Positions 36,954-42,808 of a stretch of 42,808 nucleotides of DNA are shown in pieces. Origin of the DNA: Gammaproteobacteria bacterium (GTDB taxonomy: Bacteria; Pseudomonadota; Gammaproteobacteria; SZUA-152). Below the pieces are notes generated by a model. The model had not been told where the DNA came from. It was given only the letters and a program-made list of their open reading frames with translations, and ran no database searches. Positions within the stretch are counted from its first letter, which is position 1; each line of letters begins with the position of its first letter. The DNA lies in assembly GCA_021647505.1 (NCBI GenBank), contig JAKIUN010000031.1, positions 1 to 42,808 on the forward strand, given 5' to 3'. The translations under genes were made by a program, and so were the position numbers.

Positions 36954-37607
36954 ATGCCGGCCCCCCTGTCCAACTCGCTGAATGACAGGTTATTTCAGCC
37001 CTGCGGTAACACGGGTTGCCGGGCGGACTGCAACGGTTGGCGCTTGTCGTGGGGCGTGCCGTCTTCCTCAGACGAGTCAGGCATGCGCTATGGGCCCAGC
37101 GCCTTTCAGCAGCTAAGGCCGTGCAAAACAATAAGTTACCGAATTCAGCTATTTGATATGTATGTTTCGGTAGCTGTTTCGCAGCGATTTGCCATATTAA
37201 CTCAGCATCAAATTCGGTAACTTATTGTTTTGCAACTCCTAATCCCGGCACTCTATGTCCAATCTCTCCATGCCGCGCAGGCGTTTCTGGCGCCGGATGC
37301 GCATGCCCAAGTTGTTGATCTCTATTGTGGCAGCGGCCGCACCCTGCGGTGTTGGCAGCAGACTGGCGAACGCCTGCTTTATGTGAATCCACCGCGCAGT
37401 GGACTGGAACCAGCGGTGCTCGACTGGATCTGCGAAGACTACCGTCCGCAGCGCATGGCCTATCTGTCCTGTAGTGCTGGCACTCTATCGCGTGATCTGC
37501 AACGTCTGTGTGCGGCAGGTTATGGGGTGGAGCGGTTGCAACCCTACGACTTCTTTCCGCAGACCTGGCATGTGGAATGCTTGGCCATGCTGCGGCGTGA
37601 GGCGTGA
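36954..37607 (+). pseudogene. Remnant of an RNA uracil-C5 methyltransferase (TrmA/RlmC/RlmD type), copy 1
   Basis: The C-terminal catalytic part is readable: AQVVDLYCGSGRTL (SAM motif I), YVNPPRSGLEPAVLD (motif IV), AYLSCSAGTLSRDLQRL (with the nucleophile-type Cys) and QPYDFFPQTWHVECLAML. Motif I is followed almost at once by VNPPR, whereas family members have 60-70 residues between them, so an internal deletion is likely. A 113-bp inverted-repeat element (37122-37234) with an in-frame TAA at 37218 interrupts the gene before motif I. Reading frames on both sides of it agree. A second decayed copy is at 39350. Confidence 0.75.
37122..37234. mobile_element. 113-bp MITE inside the methyltransferase remnant
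   Basis: Terminal inverted repeats of 24 bp are perfect (starting TGCAAAACAATAAGTTACCG at 37122, mirror ending at 37234), with a 65-bp AT-rich interior. No transposase is encoded. It interrupts the methyltransferase reading frame. The end text AATAAGTT also occurs at the right border of the 37788-37941 and 39629-39789 repeats, so the elements may be related. Confidence 0.85.
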
Positions 37608-37635
37608 CGAAAGTTGTTTATATCGTTCCACAGCT

Positions 37636-37790
37636 AGTAGCCTGGGTTGAGTTTGCGAAACCCGGGAAGCTAAGGAAGGCTCACTCTCAATCCCCCTTTC
37701 CTCGCGTTAACCATTTTTTGCCTACGAACAAGAATACTCGACCCACACCCTGAATCACCCAGGTTTCGCAAGCTCAATCCAGGCTACTTG
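37636..37790. repeat. MITE-like inverted-repeat element, copy 2
   Basis: Same family as 30683-30856, opposite orientation. Left end AGTAGCCTGGGTTGAG, right end a mirror reading CTCAATCCAGGCTACT. The related region near 39593-39629 lacks the element, so it inserted after the two methyltransferase copies became separate. Confidence 0.75.
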
Positions 37791-37941
37791 CTTAGGTGTT
37801 TGAATAGCGAAAACATGCCTGAATTTTATGGCGTTATCAAGATGAATGGACTTGTTTTTAGGTGACTGTCGAATGTTATTGCTTGATTTTTGGCCTAATA
37901 TTGCAGGAAAATAGGGAAATTATGCTTAATGCCAATAAGTT
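37788..37941 (+). repeat. Long direct repeat, copy 1
   Basis: About 154 bp that recurs at 39629-39789 with scattered differences: it starts TTGCTTAGG, contains AGCGAAAACATGCCTGAAT and GGCCTAATATTGCAGGAAAA, and ends CCAATAAGTT. In both places it follows a methyltransferase remnant. The ending resembles an insertion-sequence end, but no transposase is next to it. Confidence 0.85.
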
Positions 37942-37975
37942 GACTAAAAATTAACATACTGAGGAGAATCAGTGG

Positions 37976-38411
37976 ATGATGAAGCCTGCGTTTACGAAAG
38001 TGAAAACAAATTATAAAACACAGTCTACACAGATACACACATGCTCAATGCATTTTCCTAATACGTGTGCAATACGAATGAGTGAAGCACTTGTCAAGGC
38101 TGATCCAAAACTTTTAGATGCCTTCAAAAGATCCTCGAAGAACAAGTGTCCTCATGGTTATATTCGTGGCGCCCAGGACTTGGCTTCTATTTTAGCTCTA
38201 CCGAGCGTATGGGGAATACGAACTCTCGGTTGGAATGCCCAGCCAAATGGATCAGCTCCCGCAAACGCTATTGGAAAAAAAGGAGTTGTTTGTTATATGA
38301 ATGTCCCTGGTTTTTAACGGTCAGGGTCATATCGATTTATGGGAAAATAACGTTGCTGTCGGGGACTCATATTGGGATGCAAAAACGATTTGGATGTGGA
38401 CATTGTCATGA
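37976..38411 (+). pseudogene. tae4: T6SS amidase effector Tae4-like, one-base frameshift
   Basis: The frame beginning at 37976 reads SMHFPNTCAIRMSEALVKAD with the catalytic-type Cys31, then CPHGYIRGAQDLASIL and KKGVVCYMNVPGF, and stops at TAA 38315-38317. Deleting one T from the TTTTT run at 38311-38315 restores a 144-residue protein continuing NGQGHIDLWENNVAVGDSYW with catalytic His118 and ending at 38411. Tae4 enzymes cut peptidoglycan peptide stems and are injected by type VI secretion. GAGGAG lies 9 nt before the ATG. The restored stop overlaps the next start as ATGA, which supports a real frame. Either a recent mutation or a sequencing error. Confidence 0.8.
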
Positions 38412-38836
38412 AAAGTTTTTCTTTTGTAATTTTTTTTACTGTCGCGGGTTGTTCATATGCCGACCCACTATTAATCTTTGACTCCAAACTGGAGCTAAAT
38501 GCAAATTGTACGCTATCAGTGACACAGCCAAAAGGTGAGATGGAAAAAATTTATTTTTTTGAGAAAGAATTATCGAAGAATTGCCGGTTTATTAATCATT
38601 CCCAAACCAATATTCCTCATGCAGAGCGGATTGGTAACTTTTATGTTTTGCTGGTCGAGACACTTGCGGAGAATAAGGAGCGATGTATTGCGAAATACAC
38701 GGCTATCGCTGTTGCAAACAATGGAGTTGTTTACCTAAGTTCAGTAACAAAAACAAGTGGTACATGCAATATTGGTAGAGAGCGAAAGGTGTTTGAATAT
38801 TTTGCACACAAGATGCAATTGTCGGAAGTTAAGTAG
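38408..38836 (+). CDS. Candidate immunity protein for the Tae4-like effector
   Basis: A 142-residue exported protein: signal peptide MKSFSFVIFFTVAGCSYA, then a mature part with several Cys residues (NANCTLSV, SKNCRFIN, KERCIAKY, SGTCNIG) and probable beta strands. Its start overlaps the restored effector stop by ATGA, and periplasmic location is what an amidase immunity protein needs. It does not resemble the known alpha-helical Tai4 proteins, so it could be a new immunity family. The role is inferred from position only. An in-frame ATG 36 nt upstream would lie before the signal peptide and is rejected. Confidence 0.65.
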   Translation: MKSFSFVIFFTVAGCSYADPLLIFDSKLELNANCTLSVTQPKGEMEKIYFFEKELSKNCRFINHSQTNIPHAERIGNFYVLLVETLAENKERCIAKYTAIAVANNGVVYLSSVTKTSGTCNIGRERKVFEYFAHKMQLSEVK

Positions 38837-39071
38837 GTGGTGAGGTAGTCATGGGGGGTTAAAATATTGCAATCTTGCCAAGATTACAGACAGATTACAG
38901 GGACAGTGCAGTGATTAGGATTACAGAGGATTATAGAGGATTACAGGGACAGTATACTTAATAGCAAATAATGAAATGGAATTAAGTAAGCTTAAACAAT
39001 CTTGGAGAGCAGAGGACAAGGAGGTTACTTAATGGTCAGGATGGCACAGATAATGGACGCGGGGTCAGGTT
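38837..39071. other. Low-complexity tail with GATTACAG repeats
   Basis: GATTACAG and close variants occur about five times at 38884-38953, ending in GGGACAGTATACTTAAT. A GGGGTCAGGTTAT motif at 39061 follows. These resemble the tails at 200-310 near the other end of the window and typically lie beside REP-associated transposases. Confidence 0.6.
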
Positions 39072-39212
39072 ATTTTTCATGATGGAATGTATTGCTTAGC
39101 CTTCCTGGGTACCCTCGCCGAAGCGCATCACCGATTTAATACCGTTATTCATACGTATTGTTTGATGGGTAACCACTATCATTTATTGATCATCGGTGTC
39201 CGGCCAAAATAA
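39072..39212 (+). pseudogene. REP-associated (Y1) transposase fragment, N-terminal part
   Basis: The frame reads CLAFLGTLAEAHHRFNTVIH, then TYCLMGNHYHLLII, the conserved HxH region of Y1-type (RAYT) transposases, and stops at TAA 39210. Upstream there is a related FHDGMY segment without a start. The catalytic tyrosine part is missing. A C-terminal-type fragment occurs at 41920. Confidence 0.75.
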
Positions 39213-39349
39213 CGTAGCCCTACCTAATTTTGCTCTTGAGGCGTAACGAGAGCGTTGCTGTGCAACGAACAACGCCCCGGGGGTGTAGGGTGTTGCGCGG
39301 CCCTTGCGCACAGCGTCTGCTGCAGATACGTGAATGGGTGGCGGCGTCC

Positions 39350-39592
39350 GGCGAACGTCTGCTTTATGTGAATCCACCACGCAGCGGGCTGGAGCCAGCG
39401 GTGCTCGACTAGATCTGCGAAGACTACCGTCCGCAGCGTATGGCCTATCTGTCCTGTAGTGCTGGCACTCTATCGCGTGATCTGCAACGTCTGTGTGCGG
39501 CAGGTTATGGGGTGGAGCGGTTGCAACCCTACGACTTCTTTCCGCAGACCTGGCATGTGGAATGCTTGGCCATGCTGCGGCGCGAGGAATGA
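39350..39592 (+). pseudogene. RNA uracil methyltransferase remnant, copy 2
   Basis: A second copy of the last 243 bp of the gene at 37365-37607, same length with no gaps and only a handful of substitutions. It contains VNPPRSGLEPAVLD followed by an in-frame TAG at 39409 replacing the Trp codon of copy 1, then the rest of the frame through AYLSCSAGTLSRDL and PQTWHVECLAML. Upstream text (LLQIREWVAASGERLLY) also looks like the parent gene but differs from copy 1, so copy 2 keeps some sequence lost from copy 1. Confidence 0.8.
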
Positions 39593-39628
39593 TGCAGGTT
39601 AGGGCCTGTTGGTGTTTTATTTTCGCCA

Positions 39629-39789
39629 TTGCTTAGGCGTTTGAACAGCGAAAACATGCCTGAATCATATGGTATTATCAAGATATCAAGGAAAATTGCT
39701 TGTTTTTAGGTGGTTGTCAAGTGTTATTGCCTGATTTTTGGCCTAATATTGCAGGAAAATAGGGCAGTTATGCTTAATACCAATAAGTT
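39629..39789 (+). repeat. Long direct repeat, copy 2
   Basis: Second copy of the 37788-37941 repeat, again downstream of a methyltransferase remnant. It ends with CCAATAAGTT, immediately before the hairpin cluster at 39787. Confidence 0.85.
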
Positions 39790-39972
39790 CGGCAGGTTGC
39801 GGAGCTAGCGCTCCGCAACCTGCCGAACGCCCGAGTTGACAGGAGACCTGTCGACCGCCTGCTTCGCTACCTGCGAACCAGTCGTTCGACAGGCATGTTT
39901 GCCAAGATAATTGGATTCCGCAGGCTCCATCCATTATCTTGGCAAACCCGCCTGTCAACTCGGGCGTTATAC
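39787..39972. repeat. Cluster of four nested hairpins, attC-like site 1
   Basis: Hairpin 1: 19-bp perfect stem 39787-39805 with 39810-39828, 4-nt loop. Hairpin 2: 18-bp perfect stem 39826-39843 with 39951-39968 (AACGCCCGAGTTGACAGG). Inside hairpin 2 lie hairpin 3 (8 bp, 39847-39854 with 39886-39893) and hairpin 4 (15 bp, 39897-39911 with 39933-39947). The right foot reads GGGCGTTATAC, like the R' box of integron attC sites (GTTRRRY and Vibrio-type GTTATGC), and an open frame starts 37 nt later. The long perfect stems are atypical for attC. Confidence 0.6.
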
Positions 39973-40002
39973 GTCTAAGTCACCATCTTTAAGGAGTAAA
40001 AG

Positions 40003-40668
40003 TTGGCATTACCAAAATGGGATAAAAATAAAATTTTCGCGAATTTTATCAAACGGCAAGCAAGAAATAGGCTTGAAGAATTTCGCCAGTATACCCTTGA
40101 GATTGAGTCAAAATTTAATTCCGATAAAAATGCTTTATCAAATTCTTATGATGAGGCTGTTAAGGGGTTATCAGAGGATGAAATAAGAGAGGTGGATGAC
40201 TATTTTCCTGATAATTATTACATGATTGAAGAAATATACATTGATATGTATAGAAAATCCACATTAGTTTCTGTTTATTCATTTTTAGAAAATTCGATGA
40301 ATGATCTTTGCAGATGTTTAAGTTTTAGACAAAATTACCCCGTCATGCTAAATGACCTTAGAAATGAAGGTATTGTAAGAGCGAAAGACTACCTTGAAAA
40401 GTTGGCTAAAATTGATTTTTCCGCAATAAACGGAGAGTGGAGCCACATGAAGACTCTAAATAAAATTCGTAACTGCATTGTTCATTCAGAGGGTGATATT
40501 AAATCTTCGAAAAACTCATCTCAGTTAGAGAATATTGTTGCAAATAACCCAAGTCTTTCCCTAAGGAATGAGCGAAATATCAAGATAGAAAGAGAATATA
40601 TTGATTTTAGCATTAATAAAGTGGAAGAGTTTCTTGACAAGCTCTATCAGCAGGCATTTGCAAATTAA
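40003..40668 (+). CDS. HEPN-domain protein (cassette gene)
   Basis: A 221-residue protein with an HEPN-like helical fold and the RX4H motif typical of HEPN ribonucleases: LNKIRNCIVHSEG, Arg156 and His161. It starts with TTG, with AAGGAG 6 nt upstream. AT content is much higher than in the core genes. HEPN RNases act in toxin-antitoxin and phage-defence systems; no paired nucleotidyltransferase (MNT) antitoxin is present, so self-control or a single-gene mode is possible. The gene is flanked by attC-like site 1 (39972) and site 2 (40664), which supports a gene cassette. Confidence 0.7.
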   Translation: MALPKWDKNKIFANFIKRQARNRLEEFRQYTLEIESKFNSDKNALSNSYDEAVKGLSEDEIREVDDYFPDNYYMIEEIYIDMYRKSTLVSVYSFLENSMNDLCRCLSFRQNYPVMLNDLRNEGIVRAKDYLEKLAKIDFSAINGEWSHMKTLNKIRNCIVHSEGDIKSSKNSSQLENIVANNPSLSLRNERNIKIEREYIDFSINKVEEFLDKLYQQAFAN

Positions 40669-40757
40669 ACGTCCAACAATCACATGCACTCGGGCAGCAA
40701 AAAGCGCGGCTCGTTCCTCGCTATGCTTTTTGCTGCCGGTGATGTGAGGCGTGATTC
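40664..40757. other. attC-like site 2
   Basis: The stop of the HEPN gene overlaps AAACGTCC, followed by CACAT (40681-40685) and a 13-bp stem GGCAGCAAAAAGC (40693-40705) pairing with GCTTTTTGCTGCC (40725-40737), then ATGTG (40742-40746) pairing with CACAT and a right foot GAGGCGTGATT. The foldable layout is attC-like, but the R' box (GTGATTC) is degenerate. Confidence 0.5.
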
Positions 40758-40774
40758 CAAAGAGGTGATGAATT

Positions 40775-40963
40775 ATGAGTACAGCAAAAGAAGAAGTGAG
40801 GGCACTTCTGGATAAACTCCCGGACGATTGTTCTCTGGAGGATGTCCAATATCATATTTACGTTGTAGAAAAGATCAACAGAGGAATCGAGCGTGCCGGG
40901 AAGGAAGGGACTTTTGGTCAGGATGAGGTGGAAAGGAAGCTCAGTAAATGGACCTCGAAGTAG
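40775..40963 (+). CDS. Antitoxin of a RelE/ParE-type module
   Basis: A 62-residue protein: KEEVRALLDKLPDDCSLEDV, then QYHIYVVEKINRGIERAGKE and GQDEVERKLSKW. This is the common small partner of RelE/ParE toxins. The toxin gene overlaps its end by 16 nt (40948-40963). GAGGTG lies 5-6 nt before the ATG. Type II modules of this size are frequent in chromosomal integron cassettes, where they stabilise the array. Confidence 0.8.
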   Translation: MSTAKEEVRALLDKLPDDCSLEDVQYHIYVVEKINRGIERAGKEGTFGQDEVERKLSKWTSK

Positions 40964-41262
40964 AATGGTCTCCTGAGGCAACGGAAGACCTCGAATCAAT
41001 CGCGGAATATATTGCGCGAGATTCAGAGTTTTACGCCCGAGCAATTGTTACAGAAGTATTGGCAGTTTCTCGAAGTATCCGCGAATTCCCTTTGATCGGT
41101 CGTATTGTGCCAGAGATTGATAATGATCGTATACGGGAACGGCTCGTATATAGCTATCGTCTGGTATATGGAATTGAGTCTCAGCGGATCTTGATTGTGG
41201 CTGTTATCCATGGCAAGCGTTTGCTGGAAAACGTCTCGGAACGATTTGATGAGTGCACATAA
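40948..41262 (+). CDS. RelE/ParE-family toxin
   Basis: A 104-residue toxin of the RelE/ParE fold: VEWSPEATEDLESIAEYIAR, then SIREFPLIGRIVPEIDND, RERLVYSYRLVYGIESQRIL and VAVIHGKRLLEN. The segments P-x-GRxVPE and the terminal HGxR-like HGKR are family hallmarks. RelE members cut ribosome-bound mRNA and ParE members poison gyrase; sequence alone does not decide. The stop codon overlaps the start of attC-like site 3. Confidence 0.87.
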   Translation: MDLEVEWSPEATEDLESIAEYIARDSEFYARAIVTEVLAVSRSIREFPLIGRIVPEIDNDRIRERLVYSYRLVYGIESQRILIVAVIHGKRLLENVSERFDECT

Positions 41263-41329
41263 CCAGACGCTGCACCTGACCGCTCCAGTCGCAGGCTCCT
41301 TTCGCGGCAGGTAAGCTTGGTCGTTAGCC
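41258..41329. other. attC-like site 3
   Basis: The best attC candidate. It begins CATAACCAGACGCTGCACC, has the paired segments ACCTGACCGC and GCGGCAGGT, and ends AGCTTGGTCGTTAGCC with the R' box at 41323-41329. Overlap of the toxin stop with the left foot and a start codon 9 nt after the right foot fit the compact layout of integron cassettes. The box GTTAGCC deviates from GTTRRRY at one base. Confidence 0.75.
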
Positions 41330-41337
41330 AAAAAAAT

Positions 41338-41919
41338 ATGAACAGCACACTAAAAAATGAACTTATCAGGCTTGCTGACGAAGATCAGGCTTTAATTGAA
41401 AAATTATCAAATACTGGTGAGTTAGCAAATTATAAGGATGAGCCACATCCAGAAATAAAGAAAATATTTGAAAGAAACACCAGGCGAGCAAAGGAGATAA
41501 TTTCAGCTTTTGGTTGGCCAACCATCAGTAGTGTAGGTGAAAAAGCATCAGACGCTATGTATTTAATTGTTCAACACTCCGTTTTGGAGCCAGAGTTCAT
41601 GCAATCCTGCGTTCCTCTTCTTGAGGAACAAATTAAAAATAATGAAGCAAAAGGGTGGCAATTGGCATTTCTGCAAGATCGAACATTAATGCAACAAGGG
41701 AAACCGCAAATATATGGAACACAGCATGATGTAAATAAAGATGGGATCATGGAACCATATGAAATACAAAACCCAGAAACAGTGAATGAAAAGCGGCTTT
41801 CATTAGGGCTGGAAAGGCTAGAGGAAAAAACAAAAGAACTTCAAGAAAGGTATGATGCTACTCAGGCTGCAAATGAAGCTAGGAAATTAAAAATGGCTAA
41901 CGAAAACGAATTAAGTTAG
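41338..41919 (+). CDS. DUF6624-like cassette protein
   Basis: A 193-residue protein resembling the DUF6624 family: NELIRLADEDQALIEKLSN, FGWPTISSVGEKASDAMYLI, VQHSVLEPEFMQSCVPLLEE, QLAFLQDRTLMQQGKPQIYG and TQHDVNKDGIMEPYEI. Function is unknown. The C-terminus (about 150-190) is charged and coiled-coil-like. The ATG comes 9 nt after attC-like site 3; no ribosome-binding site is visible, as in some cassettes. No attC-like site follows; instead remnants of other elements begin. Confidence 0.75.
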   Translation: MNSTLKNELIRLADEDQALIEKLSNTGELANYKDEPHPEIKKIFERNTRRAKEIISAFGWPTISSVGEKASDAMYLIVQHSVLEPEFMQSCVPLLEEQIKNNEAKGWQLAFLQDRTLMQQGKPQIYGTQHDVNKDGIMEPYEIQNPETVNEKRLSLGLERLEEKTKELQERYDATQAANEARKLKMANENELS

Positions 41920-42066
41920 CGAAATCAGGTATATCTTGGCAGCGACAGATTTGTGGAAAAGATGCAATCATGGCTGGATGGCGATCAAGACTTGAGCGAC
42001 CTTAACTTAAATCCTTTGCCGACACCTGTGAGAGCAAAGGTTTCAGCAACGAAGGTTTGGTGGTAG
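41920..42066 (+). pseudogene. REP-associated (Y1) transposase fragment, C-terminal part
   Basis: Directly after the DUF6624-like stop a frame reads VYLGSDRFVEKMQSWLDGDQ, matching the C-terminal region of RAYT proteins, followed by a diverged tail and a TAG at 42064. No start or catalytic part is present. Together with the 39072 fragment it suggests an old transposase split by the cassettes, or two separate remnants. Confidence 0.55.
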
Positions 42067-42084
42067 AGCCGATGAAATCTTTGC

Positions 42085-42165
42085 TGACTGCGAAAGCAAG
42101 TACAGCCGAGGAGCCTCGTGAGGGAAAACTTCATGCGGGGATCTGTGCGCTTTCTATTACCCATA
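42085..42165 (+). other. Possible group II intron 3' remnant
   Basis: The text GAGGAGCCTCGTGAGGGAAA followed by CTTCATGCGGGGATCTGTGCG looks like the structured segment found after the reverse-transcriptase gene in some bacterial group II introns. No reverse transcriptase or domain V is recognisable here. Assignment is by pattern only. Confidence 0.3.
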
Positions 42166-42287
42166 AGTTATGTATTCTGTGCGAGAATCCAGCCCCGTGA
42201 AATATCATTTAGGATCGCTCGAATAATAACTGTCGATTTTTGATTGGATAGATAGTAACTTAAGTTTTTTCGATATGGAGATCGCAA

Positions 42288-42539
42288 ATGGCAGTTTTTA
42301 TGGCGCGGTTTAACAAAATAACGGTGACTCGTATGCGGAGTTTTTTTCGAACGCTTTCTGAAAAAGATCAAAGGCGGTACGCTGCGTTGGAAGCACAACG
42401 GTTGAGCCATGGAGGAATTTCTTATATCGCTGAAATACTCGGATGCTCGACAAGGACTATCCATCGCGGCATCAATGAGCTGAGAAAAAGTAGAAAAAGG
42501 CGAAAAATGAAAAAAGGAAAAAGGGGGCAAAGCCCTTAA
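42288..42539 (+). pseudogene. ISAzo13-type transposase N-terminal fragment
   Basis: The frame reads LSEKDQRRYAALEAQRLSHG, then GISYIAEILGCSTRTIHRGI, the helix-turn-helix start of ISAzo13-family transposases, which normally continue for about 350 residues more. Here it stops after RKSRKRRKMKKGKRGQSP, so the catalytic DDE domain is missing. AAATG start at 42288 follows ATGGAGATCGCA. Confidence 0.65.
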
Positions 42540-42808
42540 TTTTAATTTGATGAAAGCCCTTAATTTGATGGAGTGTAGCGTAATCCGGAAAGCATTGGGC
42601 ATTCCCCTCTTCCATCTTGCCAAGATCAAATATTAAAGGGCTCTCATTAAAGGGCTCTGACCCGAATGGCACTAAGTTAACGGTGTTTAGCACCGACTAT
42701 CAATAGCTTAGGAATGGAAATTAAATAATATTTACACCTAACCTTGAAAGCTATAGATAAAAAATGATACAAGAGGTCTACGAAAAAAATGGATTTTCTT
42801 AATGATAC
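42540..42808. other. Low-complexity end region
   Basis: No gene is seen. Two AAAGGGCTCT units at 42635-42657 and a GCCCTTAATTTGATG repeat at 42531-42570 suggest further decayed mobile DNA. Some text (GGCACTAAGTTAACGG) resembles insertion-sequence ends. Confidence 0.4.

Noticed and set aside
37976-38836. A complete type VI secretion locus
   Set aside because: Only an effector-like and a candidate immunity gene are present; no tss, hcp, vgrG or clpV sequence is visible.
39226-39349. Palindromic GCGTTGCTGTGCAACG and nearby AACGCCCC as another attC site
   Set aside because: The pairs do not form a single attC-like fold and no open reading frame follows at cassette distance; this text more likely belongs to the methyltransferase remnant.

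Overview
The window reads as the chromosome of a sulfur-oxidising gammaproteobacterium. Support comes from gene order: pepA-holC diverging from lptF-lptG, nadE-glnB, and bamD diverging from rluD-pgeF are all classic gammaproteobacterial neighbourhoods. A thiosulfate-oxidation operon (soxXYZA, then soxB) and a tusA-dsrE2-type sulfur-transfer pair mark a chemolithotrophic lifestyle. soxCD is not in the window, so the branch seen here is the truncated Sox pathway, which usually deposits sulfur and relies on cytoplasmic Dsr or sHdr-type oxidation fed by TusA/DsrE2. I cannot name the species.

Layout. 1-1150: decayed DNA with low-complexity tails, a TfoX C-terminal-domain gene and a truncated glyoxalase/VOC fragment. 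1150-2600: a PEP-CTERM protein and a periplasmic OB-fold protein sharing a bidirectional terminator. 2600-6900: holC, pepA, lptF, lptG. 7169-11340: soxB, soxA, soxZ, soxY, soxX (all minus strand). 11576-14185: the periplasmic protease/chaperone bepA, then tusA and a dsrE2-type gene. 14497-17658: two divergent FadL-type outer-membrane channels. 18103-25000: housekeeping block sucC-sucD, nadE, glnB, bamD, rluD, pgeF. 25267-28149: a FIST-domain (NosP-like) sensor and its soluble histidine kinase, followed by an ABM-domain protein and an iron-type alcohol dehydrogenase. 29862-35734: a DNA/RNA non-specific endonuclease, a small soluble histidine kinase with a REC-TPR response regulator, and a membrane-anchored VWA protein.

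From about 36950 to the end the window becomes an accessory junkyard with high AT content and many mobile remnants. It holds two decayed copies of an RNA uracil methyltransferase, several MITE-like inverted-repeat elements, and a Tae4-type T6SS amidase effector broken by one extra T, overlapped by ATGA with a secreted candidate immunity protein. It also holds fragments of a REP-associated (Y1) transposase and an ISAzo13-type transposase N-terminus. At 39780-41920 lies what looks like an integron gene-cassette array without an integrase: attC-like folded sites flank an HEPN-domain cassette, a RelE/ParE-type toxin-antitoxin cassette and a DUF6624-like cassette.

The most interesting material is this right-hand island: the effector/immunity pair with an unrecognised immunity protein, the HEPN cassette, and an extraordinary 180-bp cluster of nested hairpins at its left border. 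Across the core, at least five different palindromic repeat families sit in intergenic spaces.
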